DNA from: Lingula anatina
Taxonomy: Eukaryota; Brachiopoda; Lingulata; Lingulida; Lingulidae
Direction of reading: 5' to 3'
DNA length: 64,000 nucleotides
Assembly: GCF_001039355.2 (NCBI RefSeq)
Contig: NW_019774114.1
Coordinates: 276,092-340,091, forward strand
Both the position numbers and the translations under genes were made by a program. The notes under the pieces are model-generated. The model saw only the letters and a list, made by a program, of their open reading frames with translations. It was not told where the DNA came from and searched no databases. Positions 12,901 to 28,500 of this stretch are shown piece by piece; position 1 is the stretch's first letter, and every line of letters starts with the position of its first letter.

Positions 12901-15900
12901 CACCTTCATTTCCTTGCACCTGTGGTGACATACGTACATGAACTGAAACCTTAAATCATAAGACAAAGGTACCAAGTGACCAATTCTCCATCAAATTAAA
13001 AAGAAAAAAGATAAATTACCAGACATTCAGCTATGCCTTCATCTTGCGCACATTTGTTAAATGGTGGTGTGGTGTGGTGTGGTCTGTTGCAAGGTATATG
13101 TTCTCCAGAAATAATGACTGTACTGGTGGCTTCCACGCTAAATAATCATGACTGTGGAAAGTTCATGTGTCTGGTCACTTGCAATGAAATCAATATATTT
13201 TGTGCTGTTTAAGAAGAACTGCTGAAAATCGGTGAATGGTCGACACGAAACACCTACTTAGAATAGTTATGAGTTGACTGGAAACTGTCTGATTGTCAGA
13301 TGCCTCTGCTACTTATGATGGTTACTAGTACTGTGATTTTAAATTTTTACTATTTCTCCAACAACGTTTTAACTAGGTTGTTATTTTGAATAAAACAACA
13401 AGTCTAGGCATCATTTTTTTAGCATTATTTTTTATGAAGGCAATTATTTTCTGCATTTATGGTTCTTACACAGTGAATGTGGCACGGTGATTAAGTCTAT
13501 CTCATCAGTGTGTGGTATATGTGGGTTGACAACCATGGTAATTGCTACATTGTAGCAATATTGTTATGTTGATAATATGACCATGGAACGTGTGAAGTAA
13601 GTCAACTTGTACATCATTACAAATCCTTTGTATGTCTGAGACTGATGATTTCACGTGATACAGACATGCCTCAAAAGTGATTTAGGAAAAATGTACCGCA
13701 ATATGTCAGGCAGTCTTTCGTCTAAGAGCTGATCTGAAGGTTAACTCTAGCTGTACAGCCAGATATATAAAGGCGGCATAGGGAACTTAAAATGGCAGAT
13801 GTAGAAGTTTACATATCAAAACGTTCTTGAATTCTTTAAGCCATGTTCTTTTGATATTCAGTTTAAAACATTCTGTTGCAAGTTTTTCAGTTCACGTCTT
13901 TCTCTTCCATTTTCAAGTGCAGCAATTTTGTTAGAAGGATTTGAAACCAAAGTTAAAGATCAGTATAATGGTTTGTAATAATTTCATTGGATTTTAAATT
14001 AGAGCAGAAGTTCTTTTCAACAAAATGGAAAGTCCGGATTTTTACTTATGTTTGACATTGCTTTCTCACCTTGAAGTGTTACATTATTGACAACAAATAT
14101 CGAATATGTATTTGGTATTTTTCATGAGGACACAAGACTAGGGCTGTGGCAGCAGAAAACATGTGTACATCACACCTCATATTGTGACTTCATAATGACT
14201 TGCAGATTCCAAACACATTGTTTACTTAACCTGTTCCGTCTGGGTCAAGTTAAGTTTTAAGTAGTTATGATAGCAGAGTAACAGTAGTATAACATATGCA
14301 GTAGTCCAGGTAACATAGTTACTTGTGCTCACACTCACATACACTCATAGCTTGTTTGTATACACAGGGCATGGATTCCTATGTTTGGAACACGAAATCC
14401 CCGAAATTTGACACCCAATTAAAATGGATGAACATTAAAAATGTGTTAGTTTTGGATTACCTGTAAAATATTTTATGAAGTGATTTTAGAATCAAGTAGG
14501 AAACATGTCGCATATATGAATGAATATTTTCTACAAATTTGTAAATGTCCTGATATACCTGCAGAGATGAAAATTAATGTTTGAATATTTGTTTTTCTTT
14601 CTTGATTAAACATTAAGTCAGTTCAGTCTGTTAAAAAGGCTAGGGTCCTAGCAACAGTCTGTTCCAAAACAGGAGAAATAGTCATAACACAGTGTTTTAC
14701 TGAAATGAAACATTGTTATAAATACTGGCAGTGCAGTACCGTCTTGTGCTATGATCCAGGTAGAGAACAGCATTATGTAATACCAGTGCCTCTGAAAAAT
14801 GATTTGGATAGAGGTTGACAGGTGTCTGTGGAGAGAGACAGAAGTAAGGTACACTGTAAGGGATAACCTTCATCATGGACAGCACATTTTTCAGCTAACA
14901 CTGACTCCTTTATTGTACTCATGGAGATGTCAGGGAGTAAGATTGATTTACCGCTATCTGTTATGAAAATGACATTAATTTCATATAGAATAAGAACATG
15001 ATGAATTTTTCAAAGTTCGCATGAGCAGGCCTCTCCCTTACAAGACATTTGCATGCATTTCACACATATTTCTTGCCATTGATTGATCTGACAAAACTAA
15101 ATAAAGACTTTGATTTATATTTTGGGACTGTCACTCGATAGTTGAATGTCTAAGCAGTAGAAAAAATGGTGTTGGGCAACATTAATTTTTAGTAAACTTC
15201 TTTGGTAAAATTACTTTTGTAGATTTTATTAATAAAAAATTTAATGTGAGTGTAGACTGGAATATGACATATAATTTAGAAAACATTTACTCAGTCTGTT
15301 TAATGTCCAGAACATTTAATAGTAAACCAAGCAAATCTGCATATAGCATGTCATAATCTATTATATTTTTTATTTCAGGTGCCTTTGTGATTCCATTCAT
15401 TATAATGTTAATTTTGGTCGGCATCCCACTCATGTTCATGGAAATGGCGTTTGGGCAGTATGCCAGCTTAGGACCCACTGCAATATTTGGAAAGTTCTGT
15501 CCCTTATTTCATGGTAAGTATTTCTGGGTGCTCTTCCCCCCCTCCCCCTCTCACACCCAGGTAACCTTTCTCGCTGTCCTCAATGAGGAAAAGTGAATTT
15601 GGATTATATGCTAAAGATTGTGCCTCTGAAACTGCTTTGACTGGCTCAGTGATCCTAGAAAAGTGCTGTATATCCAAAGAAACATTAGAATACGCCAAGC
15701 ATTTCCTCTGCTTTCTTTTTTTCTTTTCTGAAGAGATTCATGTTATGACATTTGTTGAGAAACCGAACTATTAAATGGCAAACAAATAATCTCCTGTTTT
15801 GTCTTATGATTGCTGAAAAGGTCACACATTTTTAAACATATTTGTCTCAGTTAGCTGTATTGGTTTTGTGTTGAATTATGAGAAATTTGACATTTATTTT

Positions 15901-16500
15901 CTCATTCTCCAGCATAATATGTTTTTTGATGTGCAGCATGGCACTATCCACATTAAGGAGGGAGGGGTAAGGGGGGGAGAGAGAAAATTAAGTACCAGGT
16001 GGTATTTATTAATTTGCTTCAACATTGGAACAGGTGTTAAGCGCCTCATTAGCTCTTGTATTGACGTGCAAAGAGTGGAGAATCCTCCTGTGAGGCTTTA
16101 CTTTTTTTTTAAGTAGAACATTACATTGTAAATAAACAGTTGACTTTGTCGTCAGCTTTCTAAAATATTCCCTCTCTTACGCAGTTTATTACCTCATGAA
16201 TATCTGTGATACTTTGAATTATTTATTTTGTGAAGGTGGTTGATGAAATAATAACACTTCATATTTCCATGTGGGAAGTGCCCTGAAGATGAATTTTCAA
16301 CATAAGGAATAACTTAGCGTTTGATTCTGACTACCAGGTCAACATCCTGTGTGCTGATGTGTTTTGGGTTACCTGTCTCAAAACAAATAAAGCTGTTTTC
16401 TAAGTTAAATGTAAACCTCTACATGACCTTACATCAAATATGCTTTGATAGCCTATCTACTATTTACTAGATTATAACAGGCTGTAGTTGAAAAAAGGGA

Positions 16501-16543
<43 letters not shown>

Positions 16544-19500
16544 ATGTATTCATATAAAATATATAAGTTTTTGGAAAAGAAAAAAAAAAACCCAAGCAGA
16601 CCACATTTCTATTTTCTATGCTCCTGGTGTTATAATGTTACATTGTATTGAAGCATTGATGATATGCTAATGTAGGTTGGGTAGCATACTGTACAGTGAG
16701 GCCCTCTGGGTATCAACAACAACATATGGGGAAATGTTAATTGACTTTCTCACCCTTAAAGGGTAATTCTACTTTGAAGTGATGCCAGAATCAATTTTCC
16801 TTGAATGTATTTTCTAAGAACTGATGACACTCCAGGAATACAGAGTGATTATTATTTGACTGGGCAATGATATTTGAACATGATGATTGTGTTGTTTTTG
16901 TCGTGATTCTTTTGAATTGTGTTAGTAATTTGCTCTGTGCCAGGTTATATTGATTGATGACAAGGTCAAAAAGTTCATTTTCTGTTAGATAAAATAACAT
17001 ATCAAATAAAAATATTTCTGTAATAATGTTTTCTTTTATTCAGTGTTTCATTTGTAATACTATTATATTTACTTATATGCTCATCTCTTTTACTGTGTTT
17101 CTTAAACTTCCAATAAATGTTTAATGTATTGCGTGTATTATTCTCTAGGTCTGGGATTTGGCATGGTTATAATATCTGGGGTTGTATCACTGTACTACAA
17201 TGTGATTCTGGCGTGGACAATCTTCTATATAGCAGCCACATTCACCTCTGTGTTGCCATGGGAACATTGCGATCCTCAGTGGGCAACACACGGTAAGTTA
17301 ATCCCCCTCCCACTACCTTTCTATTTTTTGTTAATATAAATAGCTTGTTTCATAACATGTTTCTGAAGATTACTAGACATTTAGTTCAGATGATGTATAT
17401 GCACGTTTTCTTGACTTTATGTCTAGCCTTAATTTCTACAACTAAGATTACTACAAGTGCAAGCATTTTTCTTGTGCTCACTAAATAGATTACCCCTTCC
17501 CTAAGTTGTGGTGTAACATAGTGTGTTCATAACATGTTTGTTGTTTTTCTAATTTGCTAATTAGACATTGTAATTCCCATCTCTCTGCAACAACACAATG
17601 AAGAAGGATGTCTAGACAACAAATTAAGACCATAAGATATAATGTGCTGTATAATACATTGTGGGGGAACTGATGTGCACCCACACCATAAAACTGTAGG
17701 TGACTTAGATTGACTTTTTTCACTGCTCATAGCTTTTCAGGAATATGTGTGATAAAGACAAAAAAGAATTGCTAAAATTCCATTAATGGGGATGAACTGA
17801 CATGACTGATCAGCACATTTTTGCATTCTGTGATTTCCAAAATGTAGGATGGCCCCCGACAACATAAACCCCATGACCTGTTCAATAACACTCTGTGATG
17901 TAAGCTGTCTGTTGTTAGCTTTCTGTTTTTATCCAGTATACTAATGATGAATGTTACAGCTTGGAGGCCTATCTTATATGGTGATAGAGATCTCAGCAGT
18001 TGGTGGCCATCTTTCTGGACACTCCTGGTGATTGAACTAGAAGGACTTTGGCTGCAACAGAGACTGATAATTTTCATCCATCAAACTGCATTTTTTCTGA
18101 AAATGTGACCTTCTCTACCCTTTGTAAAAATATAAATTTGCCCTTGCTACTTATCTAATGATAAGAAAAACTGACCCAAAATATTTTGAGTGCTATCAGT
18201 TAATTTTGTATATGAAGTCCCCTTTGCCAGCTACAAAAAATTAACTTGATGAAAATTTTACTCAGTTGATATCATATTTATACTTCTCCAATGTTTAAGC
18301 ACACATTCCTTTTCTTTGTTGTTCTCTGTTCCTCAATTAATTGTTTCTTAGAAAATTGTCTTGGGGAGTACCTTCTTGTAAATAAAATCCCATGATGTAT
18401 TATGTCAGAATAGTGTATTATGTATGTTTAACCATTACAAAACAAGGACTCAGTAGAGTCATGACCACTTTCTGTAACAAGATCTATGGAAAAGTGTATA
18501 CTTAGAGGTATCTACTTTGGCTGAGTACAGTCTGTAGTATCTGGCACCAATTTGACCAGGATTCCTGCATTGTTTTTTCATGCAGTTATGGTTACCACAA
18601 TCAGCAGGGGATGAATTGATACAGAACCACTTGTCTATGGATTGGGAATTTGGGATCATGTCAAGAATATACCACCCAGTCTCTGAATTCTTTCCAGACT
18701 CTTTGTCTGGTATTTTTTTTCTTATGCCTTCCTTTGTGTTGTTTGTTATTGCTGTTGTTATTAATTCTGAGAATTATTTCTCCGTTTGGATAGTGTCCAA
18801 CTTTGGTGGACAAGATTCCATAAAATCTTTGAAACGCAGCCAATTTATAGACATTTATTGCACTCACAGTTGTAAACCCAATTTCTGTACATCCACACCT
18901 TGATCACTTTTAGTAACGTGGAATGTTAGATTACGAGCATGCAGTGGTAGGGAAGAGTTAAGGGTCTTGCTATGATGTCAACGACCATGGACCCATGTGT
19001 GTTTTGGCTTTTTCCCCCCTTTGAAGCCATCCAAGGAATGTTCTCAAGTTGTCCAATGAAAACATGCCAACAGGTTATGTTCTTTCAACAATGCGAAGGA
19101 TGACTATTTACATACAACATCATGTTGTTAGCATAACTGTCTTTTTATCATGTCTTGTCCGAAGGTCATGTTTCATAGTAAGGTGCCTCGTACTGTTACA
19201 TGTGAGGCATTTGGTATATGCCCATTGCCTAAGTCATAGTCGAATTATGCTCTTAAAAACAACAAATGTGTAAATTGCATTGCAATGCATAAATAAATGT
19301 TTGATAGGTTTTACAATATTCTAGTTAAGCAGTTTCAGAAATTGTAAATAAAAGCTTGAGTAACAATTGATTTAGAGTCCGACAGATTTTGGAAGGTTTG
19401 TTACTACAAGTAAATTGATTTGAAGTAGCATTTTGAAGTAGTAAAATGGCATAAGTGTTCAAACACAGTTATCAAGATGTCCATATTTTGACTATGTATA

Positions 19501-22500
19501 CTATAATTAATGTAAAGTTAGTTTGAACAGCCAATTACTAACAAAAAGACTAAATACTTCAGCAAGAAAGATTTTGGTTTATATTATAAACTTGGAGCAA
19601 AAATTGATCTTACAGTTGTATGTGATTGATGGAGAGTCAATGACTTGGTTGCAATAATCATATTCTTTTTTTTTTTTTACATCCTCAGAGTGTTTTTACA
19701 TCCTCATCCTCTGAGTACAGAGAAGTTAGGCCTTTGTGAAAACATATATGTGAAATTCTTATTTTTTTATGTCCTGTTTTTAAGAGTGTACAGATGGAAG
19801 TACATTGTGATAAGATTTCAGTTCATTTGACACCACATTGTTTTAACTGAACATCTCAACATTTGTTCTTGTCCATTCATGCTGAACTATATTGTGGACT
19901 TTGTTACTTATTTTCATGTCATCAATAACATTCTTATGTCGGACATGTTTATAGTTTTCAAATAATTATTTTGAACAGTGTTTTGATTTGATAATCACAG
20001 TGACAGCTTTGGCATTGTCATGAGATGCAACACAGTGTAGGATCTTCTAAAAGAATATCAAGTCTGTGAAACAAGTTTTTTCATTGCATCTTGTGTAATA
20101 ATGGTGAAAATGTCAAACCTAAAGAGACGAAACGTGTTATTTTACCTATTGTTCCATTGAATCAGTCATGCCATCAAGCGCCTTTGATGATGAGCCAAAA
20201 CATCATGCCCTCATAGGTAAAAAACCTGTTTAGTCTCTTTAGAAATGATTTACTTTTGTATCTTAACCAAGATTGAGTCTGATATGAATAAGAATATTGT
20301 TTTTGTTTCCGAAATTTTTTTCTGATCAATTCATAATAATGATAATGAGTGCTATGTTATTTCAGAGTGTTACTCCTACGCTGATGCAGACAACTGTGCT
20401 ACATTCAATGGCAGCGTCTACCTTAATGCCACCTGTATGTTCCCCAATACCACTGAGGAGTTTAGCTACCTGAAGGAACTGGCTCACAATGCCACCAAAA
20501 AGACACCAGCAGAGGACTACTTTGAGTGAGTCTGCTGACAGATAAATTGCAATAGTTGTGATAATGAATAATAAATTCAACTCAGGAAGAGCAAAGTACT
20601 TAGGTACTATTTTGAATGAGGCCCGAGCCAAAATGTGTAGGAAGTCACCAGAGAACTAATACAAGTCAGTCTAAAAAAAAAGACTGAGCTGTGTAATTCT
20701 CTGCTTTGATTATCTTGTGCTAACAGGATACTGCACTACAAATTGTCTTTCAAAATTGTGTAGTTGATAAGGCAGCGTCAAAAATCTGACATATTTAGAT
20801 GTTGTTATCTCTCCAGACTCTTATGTTAGGCTACATTAGAAAGATAAAAGCTTCTAAAAGTCATAAAATGTCCAGAATTGTTTGGTTAATTTAATTTGCT
20901 GTAAAGAATTATAAGACCTGGTAGTGAAGCACTGAATGAACTCCGCACTATTGGACTGTGGCACAATCCTGGTGAAGACTAATGTCTGGGGTATAAGTTA
21001 ATCTCTAAAGAAATCCATCTTTCACAGGTGACTACCCTCAACAAGTGATTGAAGCTGATTTAAAATGCCCCTAAAATCAGGGACAGAGAAACCCAATTCC
21101 TTCTGTATCTCTAATTGGTAATTTTCATTTGATTGAGATACTTATATAATGGAAACCCCCTTGCTCAATATTGTCCATGTTGATAAACCTTGACATGGTC
21201 ACTCCAGCAGTTAATTCTGATCAACCAAGTGGAGTTGAAAAGTTCAATAACTTATTTACTTTTAGCTTATTGATTCTTTTAACAAAAGCTGCCTTGTTAT
21301 GTTAGGGAAGTAGGTAAATAAGTAAACCTGTTCAAAGAAAGCAGGCAGGCTTCAATTGAGGTCAGCTTGTACTAAATACAATTTATATAAAGTTAACCTA
21401 TTGCACTTCATTGAATAGCATTAAAGTGAGATTTTATTTAAATCACAAACCAGGGAAAATTGTGTAAAATCAACCCTGTTTGAAATTGCCCCAATATTTT
21501 TGGTTGAATACTTTGGTGGAATTTTGAAAGCATTGATTCAGTTACTGTTTCAAGACATTTTTTCTTTTTGTACAATATATATCAAAAATCCATTATTTTT
21601 CTTGGTAGTTTATCAGCCTTAAGCAGCACCTATATCCCCTGTAGTAAGGTTTCTGAGTCATTTCCTCCTTTTTTTTTTTTTTTTTTTTACAGTCGAAAAT
21701 CATGTCTGTGTTCCTGTTAGTTAGATGGGTCAAAAAAAAAAAGTAAGAAAAAGCATTGCCATTTTATGAAAGAGATTTAGACCAACAATTTATCCCAGAT
21801 TCTTATTATTATGAGTCCTGAAAAGGGTGATGCTGCTCCATTCAATATGCTGACTTTGCATGTCTAAATGATTTAACAGCAATAAGGAAGTCATGCTCTT
21901 AGAGCTCATTAGACAAACAGTGGCACATGTTACATGATAAATGAATAGATCATCCTGTTCCCATTGCAACCCAAGCCCACAAAACTTGTCTTTTTCTGGG
22001 ACAAAAGTTGCAAAATTTGTCTCCCTCTTTGTTTCAATTGCAGTGAAAATTGANCGGAGAGACTATTAAAAGATTAGGCGGTCTTTCTTTCATGTACGTC
22101 CGCCATTTTTAGGTCACCGGCTTTGTAAAGCCTGGCTTAATTCGTTGAGAATGCGCTCTTTGTTTCAATTGCAGTGAAAATTGAATTGTTGAATAAAAAT
22201 CTAATCAGGAGTAAAGTACGATGACATAATAAATTGTTTCTTGTTTAAGAGGAGAAAAATTACATGCATAATAAATTGGCCAATCATAAACATGTCTTAT
22301 TTTAGTTATGATCATGCCATCATATTCTAAGCTGTGCAATTTTTTAAGAGTTGGTTTTCAATTTGATGTATGTATTTTCACCATGCTTTCAGGAACTATG
22401 TATTAGAGCTGAGTGATGGCATAGATAACGTTGGCCCAGTGAAGTGGCAACTACTGCTCTGCCTGCTCCTTGCCTGGCTCATTGTGTTTGCCTGTCTCTC

Positions 22501-25500
22501 AAGAGGTGTGCAGTCCTTTGGAAAGGTAGGACTGAGGACAACCCATGCAACAGCTGTAGATATTTTATATACAACTGTTTTTTGTTTTAATACAAAAATG
22601 TTTTTGAAAATTTTAAAGATTCATAATGTAAAAAGGTTCCTTATCCATATTTTTATGATGAATTTTCTGTAAGTATTTGGTTAGTTTCATGTGTTTACTT
22701 AATTTAAAGCAGTGCTCTTCTGTGGGATTATTTTTTCCAGCCAAATTGATTTCAATCTATTTATATTTAGATGATGAGCAATAGTTTTCTGTGGTGATGA
22801 TATTCAAGGCTGACTCCAAAACACTGAAAGTGTTCTTATTCGTGGTTATTTGCACTTTATAAAATACATGAGTTTGTTTTGTCATCGCCTCTGTACACGT
22901 TGTGCTTGTACCAGTAAGGTTATTATTTTAATACACAATCTGCAGTAAATACAGTAGGTAGGTGGAGTAAGAGAGGAGTCCTAAGAGAGTACTTTTTACT
23001 ACTGTGTTGAGAGGGAGATGAGAAGGTGTTAAATAGCATTCTTTGCATGGTGGAAGAGGTGGGAAGGAGTGCTGTGTAAGTCACTTTCTTAACCTTGAGT
23101 ACACCTTCTGCAAACTAAAGTGACTGACCTTTCTGCACTGTAAGCTGCTTCCACTGAACTGTAGAGTCAAGGATTGGTTCAGCATCTGTGTGGAAGCATC
23201 TTACAGTACAGATAGGTCAGTGAATGAATTCAAGTCTTAACTGCCTTGTACCTTGGGTACTTTCAAGTACTTCCTGCATATGATGCTTATATCTGACTGT
23301 TATTCTTCAGATGAAGAAATTATTGAAACACTAATAAGAGTTCATAAGTAGGAAAAGTGAAACGACTGGCACTCGATCACTACCAAATTGTCACTGTGAA
23401 CAAGACTGCATTTGCAGTATTAAGTTTACAGTACCAGGCCTGAAGCCAACAATTTAATGGGGGGATGGGGTGTTATTTTTGTGATAGACATGCTTTTCAT
23501 TACGGCATATAAAAAAGAACTGATTTTAACTTTGAACAGTCATTATTTCCAGACACAAAAGCACTAGATTTGAACCCCCCTTCAACCACCTTGCCCTCAA
23601 GACTGAGTACTTCAGTAACTTTTCCCAGATTTTTTTTTTTTATTTTTCATATTTAATCTTTGACTAGGCACATGAACTTACATCTTTTCATCAAATTTCA
23701 GGTTGCCTATTTCACGGCTCTGTTCCCGTATGTTGTCCTCTTCATCCTCCTCATCCGTGGAGTGACGTTACCTGGGTCGGTGGACGGTATCAAATTCTAT
23801 CTCACACCTGAGTGGCACAGACTGGGCAAGGCAAAGGTGAGTAGACATCAACTGTGACAGCTTTTTGAAATATTAATAAATTAATAATTAATTAATAAAT
23901 TAATTTTTAAAGTCTAAAATCCATTTTAAAATTTTCAGTAGACTTTAATAAAACACATTTAAAACGCAATTTGCAAGATATGTAATTATTTATTTTTTTA
24001 TTTTATTTATTATTATAATAATTTTTTTTTTTTTTTTGAAAAATTAAAATGGAAAGGACAACCTTTATTTTGTTTGCTTCATATATGTGTGCATTTTTGC
24101 TGGCAAAGTTTTCCAGTGGAAATATTGTTTTTCCAACTGATCAGTTTTTAAGCTATTTAAATTTAAATGAGGGCCAGTTGATTTCTGACCTGATGATATT
24201 CAGGGTTGGCCATAGGCTTGCTAGAAATCATTAAAAATGTCCTCATTCTTGGATGTTTTCCTAGGACAATGGCAAGAAAAAAGCTTATTAAATTTGGATA
24301 ATGCCTTTATTACATTAGATAATGTGCTAAAAGGATTTCAGCGTGTGAGGACTTTTTATTGTGGTTGTAGAGAGTGAATATATCAAATTGTCAGATGTAT
24401 TGTGGTTTCTTAGCTTAGCATTAAAAAAAAAGTACTAGATGACATCTCTCCTCTCCTAAATGTTTTCTAAGGACAGGAGGCACTCAAAGTTAATTAAGTA
24501 CACTTAATTAATTATGCTTTTATGAAAAACATTTGAAGAACCCCCACATTTGAATCAAAGCCATGTTCCCATGCCTATGATGTCATTCAGTAAAAAATCT
24601 AATGAGCAAATGAATAGATCAAGAGATACTTGCAGAGTTCTGATTTTAATTGCAGATTGAAAGAATAATTGGTTTATTACTTAGGTTTTTAGACAAAATT
24701 TCAGCTGAGGTCTGCATTTTATTGCAATTTAAATGAACGAATGGTCAGTTACCTTAAGTTTGTTTTCTACCCAAACCACGGTGTTTAAAAATATCCGACT
24801 CTTGAATTTTCGAAACTAAAAAGTCAAGTCAGACATACATTGTCTGTCCATGCTTTATATATTATTCATTGCATTTCAAGTATATCATTCCAAGTCAAGT
24901 GATGAACTGAAAAACGAGTTGCTACCAAAATTTCTTTTTAATGGCAACATACTAGGCCAGGTGATAAGGAAGCATACTAACCTAGTAATATGCATCTAAC
25001 AGCTGACCATGAACTGCTGTTACAATTGTCATACTTAAATATACATGCAAACAGTTCATTTTGAATGTGGGTGCTGTAGATTGATTTATATTCCATACTT
25101 TAGGAGTTGTCACTTTGTGCACATTTTATTGCATCATTAGCAAGTCTAAATAAGGAGCAGATCGTTGGAATTTTTTCACAGACAATGTATGGTTGTTAAA
25201 ACCTGACTGATGTAGAAGTAAATAGTCTGTTGAGGTTAGAAAAGGAGGTACGTGTATTTATTATGGGTGAAATAGTGTGGTAGTTGTGATGTGATGCGTT
25301 AGTTGTGACTGTGAGGGATTTCCTCTCAATGTGTGTTGTTTTTACCTCCAGGTATGGGTGGAGGCAGCTGTCCAGATCTTCTTCAGTCTCAGTCCAGCTT
25401 GGGGTGGACTTATAGCACTGGCCAGCTATAATAAATTCAATAATAATTGCTTCAAGTGAGTATGTCACTGGTCAAAATATATTTCTTTGTTTGCATAGTA

Positions 25501-28500
25501 ATTATACATAAGACAGCATGTGCAGACGAAAAACTTTTGAATGGTTTATCTAGAGTTTACTATGTTTAACATTATAGTTTATAAATCATTGAAGATAGAT
25601 GAACCTAAGTATTGCCAATGTCAATTCTGTTTTCACCTGTTTCACTGGAATGTTTATACGGGTCGCTTGGTTTGTGTGAACTTAAATGCCTCACACACAG
25701 CTGTTCTATTGTCCTTTTAATAACCTTTGGATTGGATAAATTTTGAAACACTTGTGGTGCTGTCATTATATTACTTAATTCACAGCTGCATCTTAAAAGA
25801 TTTTTTTATTATGAAAGGTGGGTTTTGATGGATAAACTACCTTGTTTTCCAGGGATGCTCTGATTGTATCCATTGGAAATATCAGCACCAGTATATTCGC
25901 TGGCATTGTCATATTTGCCATCGTTGGCTACCTTGCTCATGAGCTGGATCAAGGCGTGGGTGATGTGGTGGCTCAGGGTGAGATGATCTAGAATTTAGAA
26001 TAAATGTGAAATAGTAATATATAAGTTCACCAGAGTAAACAAACATATGCATTCATTTTGAGGAATGGACAAAAGTGATTTACACAGGATGCACTTTGTC
26101 TAATGCAACACAGCCATAGAAGTTCTTAATTCATGGTAATATTAAATAATATAGACACATTAAATAATTTAGACATTGTCACAGACACTAAAAACTCCCT
26201 TGACATAGACAGGGACAACTTATATATATTGCCTCAACTTGTCTCTACGAAAAAGTTCTCTATCTATATTTCAGGTGCTGGCCTTGCGTTCATGGTATAC
26301 CCAGAGGTAGTAACAAGATTGCCCATCTCTCCACTCTGGTCCTTCCTATTCTTCTTTATGTTGTTAACCCTGGGCCTGGGGAGCATGGTAAGTGGTCCTA
26401 CCCATACTTCATTGATAATCATTTCTATTTCTCAAATTGAGCGCTGTGATCAACTTTGAATAAATTGATTTTCTAAAATGACGTAATAGCGAGGAGGAAT
26501 TCTTAAGACCTGTCTGAATTTACTGATAAGTGGATCTTCACAGATGTATTTGACATGGAAATTTCATTAACAGATTGGTTTCGTAAGTGGCATTTATTGA
26601 TTTAATTTTTGAGTATTTTCTTTTTTGTTAAATATTCCAATACTTTTGTGTTAAGCATCCAAACGGTATTTACATATATACTCTTGGCTGCACAATCAAT
26701 CAAATACAACTGTATACTTTAACTGTCAACATCCCTCTTTCCTTAATACTGAGTAGAACTTTTTATAGCTATGTACATATTTGTCTAGTCCTGTGCATCT
26801 GCAATTTTTGTCACAGTTATAGCTTATTTTTCTGTGATACTGCAGTAGAGCTTTTTAGTCAATTAGATGCCTTCTTAATCATCTAAATCTGCTTGCTTCT
26901 TAGTCACAGTGGTAGTTGTTTTCTTAAATTTTGTTTTATAGGTAATAAATCATTTATTTTGAATTTTAGACTTTTAAAAACATGCATTGTTTAATCCATC
27001 CTACTTTCCTTTTACATTGTTTTAATTTACTTTTTTTACATGATTGTAGATATCAGAGTAGAATTCTAGCTGCATGTAAATCTTTAAGATGGCTTTAACC
27101 TTGTTTTAATGACACATCTTAAAGACTAATTTAGACATTTACCATACCTTCTGCACTGCTTCTACTTCATATTATTGCCACATACTTATGTGAATATATT
27201 TACATACTATCTTAGTAAAATTTTGATTTTTATTTTAAGGATATTTGACCCCTAATATGATGTTTTTAGTTGTTATCTATATTTCCTGTCAAATTCATTC
27301 TTGATTATGAATTTCATGGGGGGAGGGATCAAAATTATTATTTTGTATTGATAAGCATGTTTTGAATGAATGAAAAAAGAATGACACTGGACTTTTGAAA
27401 AAAATTGTTGGAAACAAGATCACAGTTTGCTGTAAGGAGTGTTATGCTCCAATACTTCACCCCTGTGTTTTCAAGCTAGATATATATTTTTGGAATATAG
27501 ATTATATTATTTTCAATATCATGTTTTCAGATTTTTAGCAATAAGATAAACTTACTGGCATCAATAAAAATTACAACCATAAATTACACGTTAGAGTAAC
27601 CTTCGGAAGTTATTGTGTATGTTTAATCATTATCCGTGCATACTGGCAACCCTCCTCCTACTTCCACTGTTAACTACCAGCTCAAGATATGACATCTCTT
27701 GTAAAGCATTGGTACCGCAAGCTTGTGTGATGCAGAATGTACAGCTTACCTTAACTTCATTGTTTTGCTTTAACTTTTGCTTTAGCAGCATTAACTGTAA
27801 TATCACTGTAATATCATCACAACTGACACACACTGCCATGACATCTGAACTTGTTATACTACAGTTTACATGTACATTATTGTCATGATGTTCCTCCTTG
27901 CTATAACTGTATCTTACATACACTGTAACAGTTATGGTACTCTTTCTTGCTATACCACAACTACAACTTACATACACTGTCCTGACATTCTTCCTAGCTT
28001 TACCATTACTTTGATGCATTGTTATGTCATCTTTGCTGTATATGAAATTTTATCAATCATTACCACAACATATATCTAAATTTGCTAACCTGCTGTAAAA
28101 CAATAACATCTGTAACCTGTAATCTTTTTTCTTCAATTGATCTGTTCGCCCAAAAATTCAAATTTTGATTATTATCACTGAACTTTATCCTTAAACATAA
28201 CAACATTTCCCTTATGATACAGTACACTTAAGGTAGAAAATGTAGACTGGTTAAAACATTGCTCTTATGCTCTGCTATAGATTAGCTTTATTTTATTTGC
28301 TATGCTGTGTTGTTAACTTAGAACATTTTACTAACAGCAAACAACTAAGCATTGAAATGTGTATTTTTGTGCTTTATAAGCATATTTCTTCGTTCATCAA
28401 TATATAGCATTTTTCACTACTAACAGTTTCACATATATACCACTGTTGTGTTACATGTACCAGCTTGTAAAATTCTCAGTTTGCAGTCTCATGTTGCTTT

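Noticed and set aside
26381-26387. Gly in place of Asp in the LGLGS motif of SLC6 TM8
   Set aside because: At first it looked like a lost sodium-site residue, but GlyT1-type transporters also have Gly here.
27630-28019. 129-codon minus-strand frame in an SLC6 intron
   Set aside because: Broken in the allelic copy near 37429-37632 by small indels, so it is not under coding constraint.
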